Shown here piece after piece: positions 9,641 to 21,900 of a DNA stretch of 64,000 bases. The notes under the pieces were generated by a model. The model saw only the letters and a list, made by a program, of their open reading frames with translations, ran no database searches and was not told where the DNA came from. Position 1 is the first letter of the stretch. Each line of letters starts with the position of its first letter. The DNA comes from Hofstenia miamia. Taxonomy: Eukaryota > Xenacoelomorpha > Acoela. Location of the stretch: NCBI GenBank assembly GCA_004352715.1, contig SCFE01000078.1:572034-636033 (forward strand). The letters are read 5' to 3'. Made by a program: the position numbers and the translations under genes.

Positions 9641-11159
9641 AACTATTCACTAGTTATTGACAACACTTACTATTTAGTTACACCACGCTTACAACTCCAA
9701 ACAACAAATAATTGAAGGACTTATTATATATAAATTCAAAAAATTGGACAGATTTATAACAACCCAATTATATAAACTTTTTTATATAAATTAATATCAG
9801 AACGTTTTCATTTGCATGACTAAAATGATTTGAAATCAAATGTAGTTCTTTCCGCTAATTCTGAAACGCACTCGTGCAATAACATGTAAACCATTACGCA
9901 GTCAATTTAGTAAACTTTTGTACAGTAGATTATTTAAGAAATTGTGACAAATAACAATTTTGCAAGAGAAAAATCGAATTTTGAATACATCATATTGAAA
10001 ACAGACTGAAGTAAGCCTTTTACTTCATTCTCAAATTATTATTAACAGTACGCAAAGATTATAAATACAAATATAGGGTACGCTTGCCTCCGTTTACCAA
10101 AATTAGTTGAAATTGTTATAAATATTTTCATTGTAGTGTATTCAACAGCTTAAAATAGAAAACATTGAAATGCAGTACCTAATGACCATTTTTTGTCACT
10201 ATAGTAAAAAGAAGTATATTTTCTTTGCTGTTTAAAAAGATTTGGTGTAAGCAGAATGGCTGTTATTCGGTATTCTTGAATTTCGTTTTAATGGATATTT
10301 TACGAATGCATTCATTACTCTAGTTATTGTGCTAGGCCTATTGTGTGGCACAAAATTATTTTGTTGTTGTTGATTGTTTTGTGAAAAGCTCACACGGCGG
10401 GAAGCCTGAGCATAGTTCTAATCATTACAAGCGAGCCAGAAATAATTTTGACGTGAATTGTAGATCATAAAACGCTTACATTCAAAGCAAATATGATTAT
10501 ATTTGCACAGAAATCGACATTTAATTTTGGTCAATCAGATAAATCGTAAAAAGTGTCCATTTAATTATATTGATCATTTGTATAAGGATTCGTGTCAAAC
10601 ATTAATATTTTCTATAAATCATTCAAAATGTGGATAACTGTTATCGGCCAAATATTCTAGTTTCTATTCAATTATTCCCCAATATCAATGCAACACCTAC
10701 ATATTACATGCATGACCGGTGACGTAACGTAACAGGCACCGCGATGCGTAGATGCCCCAGATCACTACCCTCACCAGAACTCGCACTACTTTTACTCCAT
10801 GCATAAGCTAAAAAGTGCGGCAAGCATATTTACTGAAATTCAGTGTATGTTTAGCCTTCTATGGTTAATTATAAAAGTGCAGTTCACATTTTGTTTGTTT
10901 TATAGAAATCCATGTTGAAAATAAGAATTTATATCAGGACTAGTAATTGCCGAAATTAATAAAAGTTTGCCTGTAAACAGATTTCGCAATCGGTTGTAAG
11001 TTTGTTGCTGTTTGAATATACAATTTTTCTAAATATTAAGCTTTGAATTCCATTACTTCTTCAGTTCGGTAGGTTTCTAAATTCTAGCATAACATAATCA
11101 TTATTATGAGTTTTTCGATTTTCTGTATTGAAAAGATTTGTGCGTCTACAATATACATG
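9641..11159. other. Intergenic, with a CpG-rich patch at about 10.71-10.80 kb
   Basis: Most of this stretch is plain A+T-rich DNA. Around 10715-10800 the composition changes: several CpGs occur within 90 bp, including TGACGTAACGTAAC and CACCGCGATGCG. This might be a promoter or an old repeat. A TAGGCCTA octamer occurs at 10333-10340. No coding exon was recognised. Confidence 0.35.
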
Positions 11160-12420
11160 CATATATATATATATATATATATACATATACATAATTTACA
11201 AGAAAATATTAATTACATTTAAATCACGGTATTTCAATTTCTTTTAGTACTCAAATTATATTCGAACAATTCATCGAATTGTGTTTTTACTTTTAAAGGT
11301 TTTTAGAGAAGAGACCTAGATTTCTGAATTTCTGTAGGCAATTCATTCCAAAAACGGATTGAGGTGTTAATATAAGAATTTTGCCTTTGTTTTTTCTTTG
11401 ATTTTGCTTGCCTTATATCTAAGGTGCGTTTACTATAACAATGTGGTGTTTTAAAGTTAGAGAAATTTGTTGAATTTGAAAAAGGGATATTTTTAAGAAT
11501 TTTGTACAACGTAGGCCTACATAAAGATGTTTCGAAAAGTTTCCTTTGAAATCATCCTGAACTGATCGTTTATCTTCACACAACCTAATTTAATATCAAT
11601 TTGTATGTCAAATTTTCTGATGTAATGTGTGTCAATTTCTGTATATAATGTGCAAACATAATTTAGATGACTTAAGGATAAGACATTAATAAGCTGAATT
11701 TTTGCATTAATACTTAGAAGATGAGAAAAATTGGTTACTGCTGTAATTGCAACTGCCATTTTTTACTATGCTATCTAATTACTAATGAAAATTTAAGTTG
11801 CTGTCGAAAATAATCCTTAGATATTTAAAATGAGTAATTTGTTTTATAGTTTCCTTATTGAAACACAGTGTGCATTTGGATGTGTCTGTTTTACTATTTT
11901 AACTTTTTATTATACAAAATTGTGTTTTTGAAGTATTAATTGTTAGTTTGTGTGATGCATAAAAATTTGCTAATGTTGCACAATTATATATCTACTGAAT
12001 CTTTCACAGAGTCACTAGAGTAAAATATTATTGTGTCATCGGCGTTTTGTAAAATGTTACACGTTTTTTTATTTAAATAATTTATGTAAATATTGAATAG
12101 CAGTGGGCCCAAGATTGTTCCTTGTGAAATATCTTTTTCTAATGAAATCCAATCTGAGTAATGGTTATAGAATTTTACCCTTTGCTTTCTTTTGTATAAA
12201 TAACTTGAGATTAAGTTCATGCTGAAAAATTCAACCTTTTAATTTTTGAAATAAAGATTTTATGGTTTAGATAGTCAAATGCTTTTGATAAATCAAGACA
12301 TGCTGCAGCACAGTACTTTTTGTCATCAATATCTTTTCTCCATTTTTTAGTGATGTAAATCAGTGCATCATTAGTAGATATTCCTTTCCGAAATCCGTAC
12401 TGGATAAAATACTATCCTCA
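11160..12420 (-). pseudogene. LINE reverse-transcriptase remnant with (AT)n 3' tail
   Basis: On the minus strand, RT blocks run from about 12.41 kb: QYGFRKGISTNDALIYI, then CLDLSKAFDYLNHKI. At 12.2-12.0 kb come ISQGTILGPLLFNIYINYL and NADDT (the catalytic YADD box with Asn for Tyr). The typical ORF2 C-terminus is INTSIRFWNELPTEIQKSRS near 11.35 kb. Frameshifts and stops separate the pieces. The copy is 5'-truncated near 12.42 kb. The (AT)n run at 11160-11183 could be its microsatellite-like tail. Confidence 0.82.
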
Positions 12421-14130
12421 TATTTATATCTTATATAAGGAAAACATTCGGGGGAGGGGGGGGTTAAATTTCAATAGGATATAAAAGCGTCATGTTTATT
12501 CTAGGATTAATTTTTAACTTCGAATATTGTCAACACTCTGAAATTGAAGTTCCTAAGCTTACACTTAAAAGAGTACATGATACAAATGTAAATGTTCAAA
12601 ATGTAAATTTTATTTTTCAACACATTGTTTATCATTTATATAGCATTCACTTCATTTACGCTGATTTACATGCACTTTTGCGTAATTGTCAGCCTTTTAT
12701 AAATTTAAGCGAATCGTTTCCAATACTTTCATTATTGATGCTATAGTGATGTAATAATATATCAAAAGTGTGCCAATTGTTCAAATTTTTGAACGACTGA
12801 CACTGAATTGAAAATTTGAATAGTAATTCCAACGCTTGTAATAATCCACTGACTGTCAAGGGCGGTCTAAGAGGTCGTCTTATGCTACTACTCACCCTCC
12901 CCTTTAAGTTGGCGCCTATCCACAAAAATTAACTTTTATTCTTAGGTGGTATTTTGTTCCTTTGTTCTTATTTTAAAAATAGAAAACAGCTTAACTACCT
13001 ATTATTAACGCTGTTTTCCTATATTTTCAATGATGCGTTTTAAATTTTAGTTTCATTTTGTGTTGAAAAACTTTTTCTTATGGATTATATTATTATGGCA
13101 GGCACTTCCAAAGTAAATATTTAATTCATAGATTATAGAAGCTCAACAACATTAGCTATATATATAATTTTATTGGTATATTGAAACGTTCATATTATGC
13201 TACAAGTTGCTAAAGCGTGCCGCTCTGATTTGCTGTACATCCATTCCAAATATAAATTCACCTCAAGTATTCACGTAGACCCACCTTTGAGTGAAGAGGT
13301 GATCAATTGGAATGTCGTAACTGATTATTGCTATTTCCATTGCAGTAAGTTACAAATGTAATTAAAGTGATTTTGTGTGTTGGGAAATGTGAACACTAAA
13401 TTCAAAATTATTCTTATTTTAGATTTTCGATTCCTTATAGTATCCTGGAGTATTTTTCTTAAAAAAAAATAAAATTGAAATGACGTTCATTAACAATGTT
13501 GAAAATATCAAAGGTTTTTGACATTGTGTGTTACTATGTTAAAAACTTCACACCTTACGACATCTCCACTCTTATATTTCATATAATTATATCCCCTCCC
13601 CTAGAAGTGCATCAGCAAAAAGCAACTAGCAACAATTATTTCTTCTCTTATATCCACCTACACATCAGCCACGTACCGAGGAGTACTTATTGAAAAAGGC
13701 AACTTATATCCCAAACTGATTCTATAATTTTTGGAAGAAATTGGCCATGTGTTATGTAGGTTTCGGATTCAATTGAGTAAATATAACAGCAAAATTTGAT
13801 AGCAAATGTGATTTAAGTTTAATTAAAATTTGAGTCAAAATGATGTCAGAATTATCAAATTCACAAAGTTTTTTCAGTCTTTCTCATAATTCTTCCCCAG
13901 GATGACCATTGTTCACATCATGTGTTCCAAATTATATTCCGCTTAGAATAAGATAAAATTCGTATTTACACCACAAGGCATGGTGATACTATACATGAAA
14001 CAATGAACTACTGCAACCTAAGGATTCAATTTTGACCGGCCAAGAAATTTATTTTTAGATGTTGCATTTATTTACTCGTGATGATGAAGATGTCGTGACG
14101 AATGTTCTTGTAGATGATTCATATCAATGC
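12421..14130. other. Intergenic; copy of a short interspersed repeat at about 12.57-12.63 kb
   Basis: A block around 12585-12630 (AATGTAA...TTCAA.ATGTAAATTTTA...) matches about 48595-48640 almost base for base, so both belong to an unnamed repeat. A G-run occurs at 12451-12463. Otherwise no feature was recognised. Confidence 0.4.
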
Positions 14131-15672
14131 TTTCCTAACAATTTTGTGGTGTTCTTCGACTTAACCTTTAATAAGGAGCATGTCTTGAAGAGGCTTATAA
14201 CTAATCAAAATTTAAAGAATCTCAAATTTTGACCATCTAGTTCGTGGTATTGCTGCAGATCTGGATATGGCATTAAACCTATTTTATGATAACTTGAATG
14301 ATCTGTTCACTATGTATAACTAATAGTCAAGCTCGAATTAGAAATATTTGGGTGTCGGCTAGACAGTTTGATGCAGAATTTTAATACTTACGTGCTCAGA
14401 GATGAAAAGCTGAAGTCACTTATAGGAAGCACAGAGATGAAGCTTCTCTCCGATCGTTTAAATTGCTAAAATATGCATGCGCTATGTCAATAAAGAATAA
14501 ACGTACGGTCTTCTACGCAAACAAGTTTCTTCTTGCTGAGGATCAGCTTCAAATTTTCCAGGTATTTGCATCAATTCATATTGCGTTTCTCTCCATCTAA
14601 CTTTATGTCATACTTTGTTAAGAAAAGTTTAAGTATCAATAGTTCATTTTTGCAGAATGGTTATGCCCTTTCTAATATTCTAAGTGTGTATCCTAATGTG
14701 GATTCTAACATTAGTAAGTTTGATACAGTTACTGTTCGTGATGTGAGTCAAATTATTTTATCTCTCAAATCCAATACTTGCAATCTCGATCCCTTACAAA
14801 CATTCTTCATAAACCATCACTAGCTTTGTCATTTGTAGCAAGTTATATTACAAGAGTTGTTAACTCATTGTTGTCATTTTAAATATTTCCTCTGACTCTA
14901 AAGTGCGCTATAATTCGCCAATATTAAAGAAGTCCAGCCTAGACACATCAGTCATCTCCAATTTCAATCTGGATAGTGGTAAAAAAGTCTTCTCACACTT
15001 CTGGACCAGAGAGCCGCATTTGACACTGTAACTAGAATTCTTGAAAGAATCGGCATCTCCGGATTAATATTAACATGGTTTAAGAGCTGTTTGGCCGAAA
15101 ACAGAGTGCTCATGTTGGCACGGATGAGTTGGATTACTAAGAAATCAGCTGCGGTGTTTCTCAGGGATCCATCTTGGGGCCCATTTTATTTATAATTTAT
15201 TATTCGTTTTTCAGTTTTTATCTAGACAATAGAGGAATTACGCACTTTTTATACTCTGATGATATTCAATTTCTTATATTCGGTGAAAACTGTTTCACAC
15301 CTGGGAAACATTTAATTGGAGATTTATCACAGTATTTGAATGCTGCTCACTTGTGTTTCAATGAAGAAAAAACCGCTTTTATATTTTCTCAGGGACTATA
15401 TATAATCTGTTGTTAATCGGAAAATCAAAGGCACTCTGTGCGTTTAAGAATCTTGGTTGCTATCTAGATATCAATTTATTGATGAATAACAGGTCAATGA
15501 TGTCATAAAATCGTGTAACTTTATTTTAAGACAAGTGTCTATAATTTGTAAGTGTGAACATGCGCATATCTTGGTACAATCACAGGATATTTTTAATGGT
15601 GTTTTGTTTGGCATATCTGCTGTTTGGACTGCTCTCCTATAAAAGATTCAAAATCGTGGATGTTGATTGATT
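14131..15672 (+). pseudogene. LINE ORF2 remnant, plus strand
   Basis: Translation in shifting frames shows the pre-RT region (AMSIKNKRTVFYANKFLLAE near 14.5 kb). RT then follows: VTVRDVSQIILSLKSNTCNLDP at 14.72-14.79 kb, ERIGISGLILTWFKSCLAE near 15.06 kb, LGPILFIIY at 15.17 kb and YSDD at 15.25 kb. A C-terminal KNLGCYLD...FNGVLFGISAVWT region runs to about 15.65 kb. Multiple stops make it a dead copy. Its motif set is of CR1/L2-like LINEs. It ends where an opposite LINE begins. Confidence 0.8.
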
Positions 15673-17400
15673 TTAATAATAATAAATGAATTTATTTAGC
15701 CGCTGAAGTCAGATACTACAAAAAAATAAAAACATGTCAAGTTTTACGGCTGCGAGAACAGTCACAGGAGATAAAGTAGGAACAGATGGAAGAGTAGGCG
15801 AGATTTGAGAAGGGCTCAGCAAAGAGGAAAGACATCAAAGATTTCTTGAAGCTCGGCGCGGAGAAAAGAAATCAATGGCTTTCGGAGGGTTGAGAGTCAA
15901 GATGTAATCTGCAGCAATACAAGCACGATTGAAAAATGAGTGAAGGGCGCGATGCTTCTTGGGACGACGAATGGAGAAAGTCACAACATCATCAGAGCGA
16001 GTGGAGCGGGGAATTAGAGAACTTTTTCAAATCCAAAGGATCAAAATCCAATTTGCTAGTGAGCAAGCGATTGAACAGGGGGAGATCACTGGCATGGAAA
16101 AAGCGTGACAGAGGGAGAGTGGAGAACTTAGGAAGAGCGTCTTTGTATGGCAAAAAAGAGATCCATTTAAAGGCACGCTTCTGGAAACGTTCCATAGAGT
16201 GGAACCACTAGAGACAAGAGCAGAAGAAATTGACTAGTTGATTTTGACACACAGACGACGATTAGCCAGCTAAGACTGGAAGAGTTTGATGAAAGCAGCA
16301 TCAAAGCTAAATAAATTTAATTTGTCAAGAAGAATAGAATGAGGGAGCTGATCAAAAGCTTTAGAAATATCAAGAAAGGTAATGCAACCATGATCATTAC
16401 GATCGGATTGGAAATAGCAGTTTTCAATCAAAGCGAGCAAATTAGTGATGGTATAACGACCTGAAGGGTTGCCGTGCTGAGAAGAGGAGATGAGGTGACG
16501 AATTTTAGGGAACACGTAAGGAAAGACAAGACGCTCAAAGATGATTGACAGCCGAGAAAAATGACTATTAGACAATAAGAAGTGACTTGAGAAGAGGGAA
16601 GTTTATTGGATTTTAACATTGGGGAAATCCAAGATGTTTTCTAGCAAGGCGGAAAACGCTTAGAGGAGCAAATGTATGAGAAGAGATGCTTTAAATTGAT
16701 GTAAAGAGTTGAGGAAGTTTCGTGAACTACAAAGGATGGGATGCCATCAGGAAAGCAATTACTAAACTCCTTGGAGGACTTAAGCATGAGGGAAATATCA
16801 TGGGCATTAAAGACGATATCACATAGGCGAATCAGAGGGGAGGTGGCAGATGGATCAGGGCAGAGAAAACAGGATCAGAGAAATTCGAGGCAAAATAGGT
16901 ATTGAAGAGATCAGCTTTTACCAGATCCGAGTGAGCAGAAAGATGGTTCCATTTCAAGCTGGGGAGGTCAGGTTTGGAATTAAGGGAACGCAAGAAAAAA
17001 TAGTCTTGAAGAGATCCAGATGAGAAATTGGAACAGAGAGATTGTGTTGAGTTCCATGAAGTTGATGACGTTTTCTGTGAGAGAAGAAAGTTTCAAAGAA
17101 TCGGAAGGACCGTAACGGCGTTTGGAAGATTTGAGTTTATTCAAAGAGTGTATTGTAAGGGATGAGAAATAGAAAGGGAGAGAAATACGCTTTTTCTGAC
17201 GAGGAACAAAGGATGAAATAACTTGGTGAAGGAAGATGTACCAGTCGTCAGCAGAGAAGGAGTCACTAAAAATGGGGAATGAAGAAGAGGGCAGCATTTA
17301 GAAATGCAAAGTCACTGTTAGATCGAGCATATAGAGGAGCAGCAGGACAAGCAGATGTGGTAATAGAATTGCCAGACAGATGGGACTAATTCATCGGTGA
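15673..17400 (-). pseudogene. LINE ORF2 remnant, minus strand, tail-to-tail with the preceding one
   Basis: On the minus strand, a pre-RT segment (17297-16980) precedes RT motifs: LSIIFERLVFPYVFPKIRHL, SGRYTITNLLALIENCYFQ and LDISKAFDQLPHSILLDKL at 16575-16270. The C-terminal RAFKWISFLPYKDALPKFST lies at 16195-15992. Stops and frameshifts are frequent. The 3' end abuts the 3' end of the plus-strand LINE near 15.67-15.69 kb in an AATAATAATAAAT-type tail. It is the same family as 9235-9640. Confidence 0.8.
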
Positions 17401-17860
17401 TTTCTTTTAAAGTTTGTAATCATTTTAGTTGTATTTGTTTTTCAGCGCATTTGAGTCCTTGTGAAATGGAGCGCTTTATAAGAATGTATCATAACAATAA
17501 TATTATCTCTTGAAATTGGTGGAGACTGAGTAAAATTGTGTCAAAATGTGAAAATTGAATCTATGCAAATTATTGAGTAAAAACATTAAGATTGATGGAA
17601 AAAATCAAGTTATTGAGTGACTTAATTAAATCCGAAGCCTATGTGTAGGATTACATAAAATCTTTGCCTATCACAATGGAATTTATTAGAAATTTTCTAT
17701 TTCATTAAATATTATAATAAGATTAACTTTGTGCAAATGGAATATTAAAATGCATTTTTGTGTTTTGATTTGTTTTCTAGACTCTAATGACATTCTATAT
17801 TCCATATATCAAAATTGACCCCTTCATCTTTTGATTATATATAGCCTAGGGAAATTGATA

Positions 17861-18004
17861 CCTTTGTGATATACCCGATTGTGGGCAGCGTTGTGGACCA
17901 CCCTCTTAATACTTTCCTACTTCATGAGCAATTTTGAAAATTCGCTGATGTCTGTTGCATAGATAAAAGTCCTCCCCTATGAAAAAATCCTAGATCCGCC
18001 ACTG
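17861..18004. mobile_element. hAT-like transposon end (single terminus seen)
   Basis: The segment ends with TCCTAGATCCGCCACTG (17988-18004). Its reverse complement, CAGTGGCGGATCTAGGATTT, is a typical hAT-type terminal inverted repeat, followed inward by a GGGGAGG-rich stretch. I found no partner terminus, so this is a fragment or a decayed element. Confidence 0.45.
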
Positions 18005-18688
18005 TCTGTTGAGTAAAAAAATAATTGAGTTAGTTAGTTGCATCTGTCCCTTCTCAATCTTAGCATTTAATAATATTTCAAAAAAAAATTTCTTAATGCA
18101 TATACAAACCTCATTTTAAAATGAATGACTTAGTTCTGCGCTACTATGACATTTGCAATACATCTTTAGATGTTATTGAATGGAAAGCTACTGTGTGAAA
18201 TTCATTTGTGTTGTACGAGGAATATTTGGATGAACATTCGAATTGAATGAACAACTGTCAAGGCAAGAAGCAAACGCTTGGCCCAATTGCAGCCCTGAAA
18301 TAAGCAGAGCTATCAATGAATATATTTTAAAGAATTTCTTTGAGGATGCACCCTGGCATGAATTAAGGTGATTAATGAGTTAAGAATGATATAAAAGATT
18401 GTATTTTTAGTACCTAATATTAGAAATGTTGATCACAAATAAAGAATAATATTTGCTTTTGTGATATTTCTTAAAATCCAACAACATCCTTGACTGACAT
18501 TCATGGAAATTAAATGTTCATAGGGATATTTGATTTTGGAGTTAGTATTATACGCACACAAATATAAAATAAATTACAGCTATGCTTAAAAATTACTCGA
18601 TATATGTAGAGTTGTATTTCTAATTCTAGTATTAACTTGAGTGTGAATTTTTTAAGGTATTAGTAAGAAACCGAGGCTTGCTTTCTAG
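18005..18688. other. Intergenic sequence downstream of the transgelin-like gene
   Basis: A+T-rich DNA without a recognised feature. A possible poly(A) signal ATTAAA (minus strand, 18694-18689) for the gene to its right lies at the edge. Confidence 0.35.
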
Positions 18689-18796
18689 TTTAATTTTACA
18701 TTTTAAATAACAAAGCTCTGATGCAGAACCTACTTTAAAAAACATTCCAGCATTACAAAGAAGCAGTCATTAGCAGCCTATGTTCCCATTACTGTT

Positions 18797-18988
18797 CTAC
18801 TTTGCACTGTACGCAGAAATATTACGAAACGATTCACTGTTTTGTGAACCAATTTTATTTGTTCCTGCCTGCATTGAGACAGCGCTATCGCGGCTTTGCT
18901 TAATCTGTTCATCTGTAAAATTGCGTTCATTTTTCTCCGATGGTTTGGGGCCTAAGGCCATTCCTTCAAAGTTAGGAAGAGCTTGCAC
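18797..18988 (-). CDS. Transgelin-like last exon: calponin-type motif and stop
   Basis: The exon starts after a CTATTTTAG acceptor at 18988 in phase 0 and ends with TAG at 18797-18799. It encodes 63 residues: VQALPNFEGMALGPKPSEKN, then RNFTDEQIKQSRDS and SMQAGTNKIGSQ. The last part matches the single calponin repeat of transgelins (FTExQLxxGxxVIGLQMGTNKGASQ). SAVSM replaces the usual VIGLQ core. Confidence 0.86.
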   Translation of the reverse strand: MQALPNFEGMALGPKPSEKNERNFTDEQIKQSRDSAVSMQAGTNKIGSQNSESFRNISAYSAK

Positions 18989-21900
18989 CTAAAATAGATA
19001 TTTATATATGTAATTTTAACTTGCCGTAGTTATTCAGTAAAACATTTTGATGATTCAACATTTTTATTCAACTTGATATTCATTCGCAAATCAGAAACAA
19101 TTTGAGTAAACAATTAATTCATACACCTATATAGGAGAGTTTATTGATAATAGTTTTTAGCTTTATATAAAGTATCAAATTAAAGTATTTTTTTGCTTGT
19201 GGACATGGATAGGTTTTGTGAAATCTTCATCTAAGTCCTACGATATATTCCTAGGTCAGGCCGGGCTTGGACTGGGCATGGGCTGGATTTTCGACATAGC
19301 AATTTGGGCCGGGCCGAGCTTGAGCCTGATATTTTATTTGGTATTTGAAATACAAGAAAAAATTTACTTGAAAACTTAAACTTTGCAAAGGACAAAAACA
19401 TTCATTTTAAATTTAATCAGCCCTGATTTGTTGGCTGGGGCAATTTCTCTATCATCTACAAGCAAAGAGCGTTTATGAAAATTTCATTTACTTTGTGCTG
19501 ATGTAAGTTGATGTAAGTAGACAGAGAATTTTATTGAGAGAATTTTATTGATTGAATATATAAGAAGTGATATGTTCTAAAACGATAAAAAGGACGATTG
19601 CAATCCTGGAAATAATTTGTTGCTGCAATACTTATATTACTAAATTAGTGATGGCGGTAGGAAGAGCTTATGAAACGTGACATATGTAATACCTTGGTCG
19701 TAAAGCATAGTACTCAGCAGATGGTTGCATTATTTTATGAAGGGGTTGCTCTAAAAAATATTATTATTACTGTGACTGAATACCAACATTTTTTTCCTTA
19801 AAACATTACCAAATTGTTGTAGTAAAAGAAATTTTACAACATTTTAAATGAAATTCGTGTAAAAACTTACCACCATTTTTTAGTGAAACTCCAGTCGTTT
19901 TGCAGAACGTGTAAAAATACATATAAAAATTAAAATAAGCACAAATGTCATCTTTATATAGAATTAATTTTTATGAAATTTTTGGATAAAAAGTAGCAGA
20001 ATACAAATGCTCTTGTTGTGGCTCCCTTTTCTTAAGCTTTGTTTACATGCAAACGGCTAATTACAATAATCAATTTCAGTGCAAATTTGCAGTTAAGTTT
20101 TGCCATGCCCAGTTAATAATAAAATACCTGGAGATTAAACTAATAAATCGTGATCAGTTATGCCAACCACTTAACATTACATTACTATATATGGCAACAT
20201 TTTAATATGTTTTCCATAAAAGTCTAAGCATAAAAGTCTAAGCAAAGGATTAAAATATAAGTAGTTTCATTTTTAAAAGAGGAGACACACCTCATTTACA
20301 TTGTGCACCCTGATTTTTGAGATTTTGTTAATTTGTGAGATGAAAGTGCTTAACAATTTTAGAAGAAACCAACAAAAGGTTTAAAAAATCTTTGAGCAAT
20401 TTAAGTTTAATCTATGCACAAATTTAAAACAATCTAGACAATTTAAGGCTTCCTATTAGAGTGATAAAATTGCAAATTATAAAATATTTAGCATAGCTAA
20501 TTTTTCTCAAATTTTATAAAATATTCATTTATTGATTCGCTTTGAAAGTCGCCTATTGTCACATGTATATAGGGTTGCTTAAATGTAAATTTTGTCTTAC
20601 AGCGCCTCCAAGAACCATGAAGAATTCAACAACTTGTGTCATGTTTCTCATTTCGTAGAGATCGTTGACATCAAACACCGATTGCTTTCGCACCCCGAAA
20701 TCTTCAATAGCAACATTGATAGCCTTCGAAATCTGTTCACGAGCTTGATTCTAAAAAAACACAATAGTCACTACAAATGTATTTTATTTGACGAAGTTGT
20801 GTTTTGTTAAAGTCCTGTTATTTTTTACATTATGCATATGAGCTTTTTTATAGTTAATATGAAGCCTGGAAAGTTATGTAATTTCTAAAAAATAGCAAAA
20901 ATGTTTAATACCAAAAAATTAAAATCAAGCAACAAGAATTCGACATTATGTACAGGGTGTCCCAAAAAATGTATGTACATTAAAAATAATTGTAAACGTA
21001 GTATTTAATTAGAATATTATTATTTTGAAAGTGTAAGAATATTTACATGCATTTACATGCATGCATATGGGAACCATAAGGACTTTGCCTAAAACGTCCC
21101 AAAGAGTACTTCCTCGCGGTGGTTCCTGGGTAGTGCCAACATTCAGTGGGCACGTCGGTGTGCGGAGGCCCGTACACACATCAGACGTTGAAACCAGGGT
21201 ACAGAAGGTTCCATCATATATACTTTGTATATATGGGGGCGGTAACAGCCGAGAAGCCTATTTGTTCTACCGTTGTCAAAGCAGTGCTAGCGAGACTGCT
21301 AACGGGCATCACATAGGGTAGGTCTCATAGGACAGTCCTATCGAGCGCAGACTCTCTGTTTCGGCCCTGGGCGATGGGCCTAGGTCAACGCTTGCTGTGA
21401 TTTCCCGTAAGGCAGCTTTGCTTTGTCACAAGTAGATTTGATCCAATATATTACCTTCTCTTAAGGTATTGAGCGAGGCAAAGCTTTAACGTGAAGGCAA
21501 TGCATTTCAGTAAATACCGTTCCGAAATTAATTTTCACTGATCTGGTAGCATCCAACAGGCCCTCCGTTAAGTTAACTCCGTTACTAGAGTTGGATGGCC
21601 AAACCGGAACGGCGCAACCCTCTCCTCTGAAGTTAGGCTTTTGGTTTGACTCTACTCAGCTGACCCAACTCAGATCAGAGTTCCGCGTGCCGTGGCTCGA
21701 GAGAAGATACTTAAGATCAAATAACTAAGCGTGTGTTACGTTCCCGACTCTGATTTCGATTCACTACTTTAGTTTGTTGACTTCTTCAGTAACCCCACCA
21801 CACGCAATACTTTTTTTTTTACTACATCATTTTAATTACATTTTAAAAATAGAAGATAAGCTGTACATTGAATGCTTTTCTTTTTTTCTTTTCAAAAGCA

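Noticed and set aside
21061-21321. 86-codon plus-strand frame in the GC-rich repeat
   Set aside because: No recognisable domain, and the copy at 57.6 kb does not cover it. Open frame length is expected to rise in GC-rich DNA.
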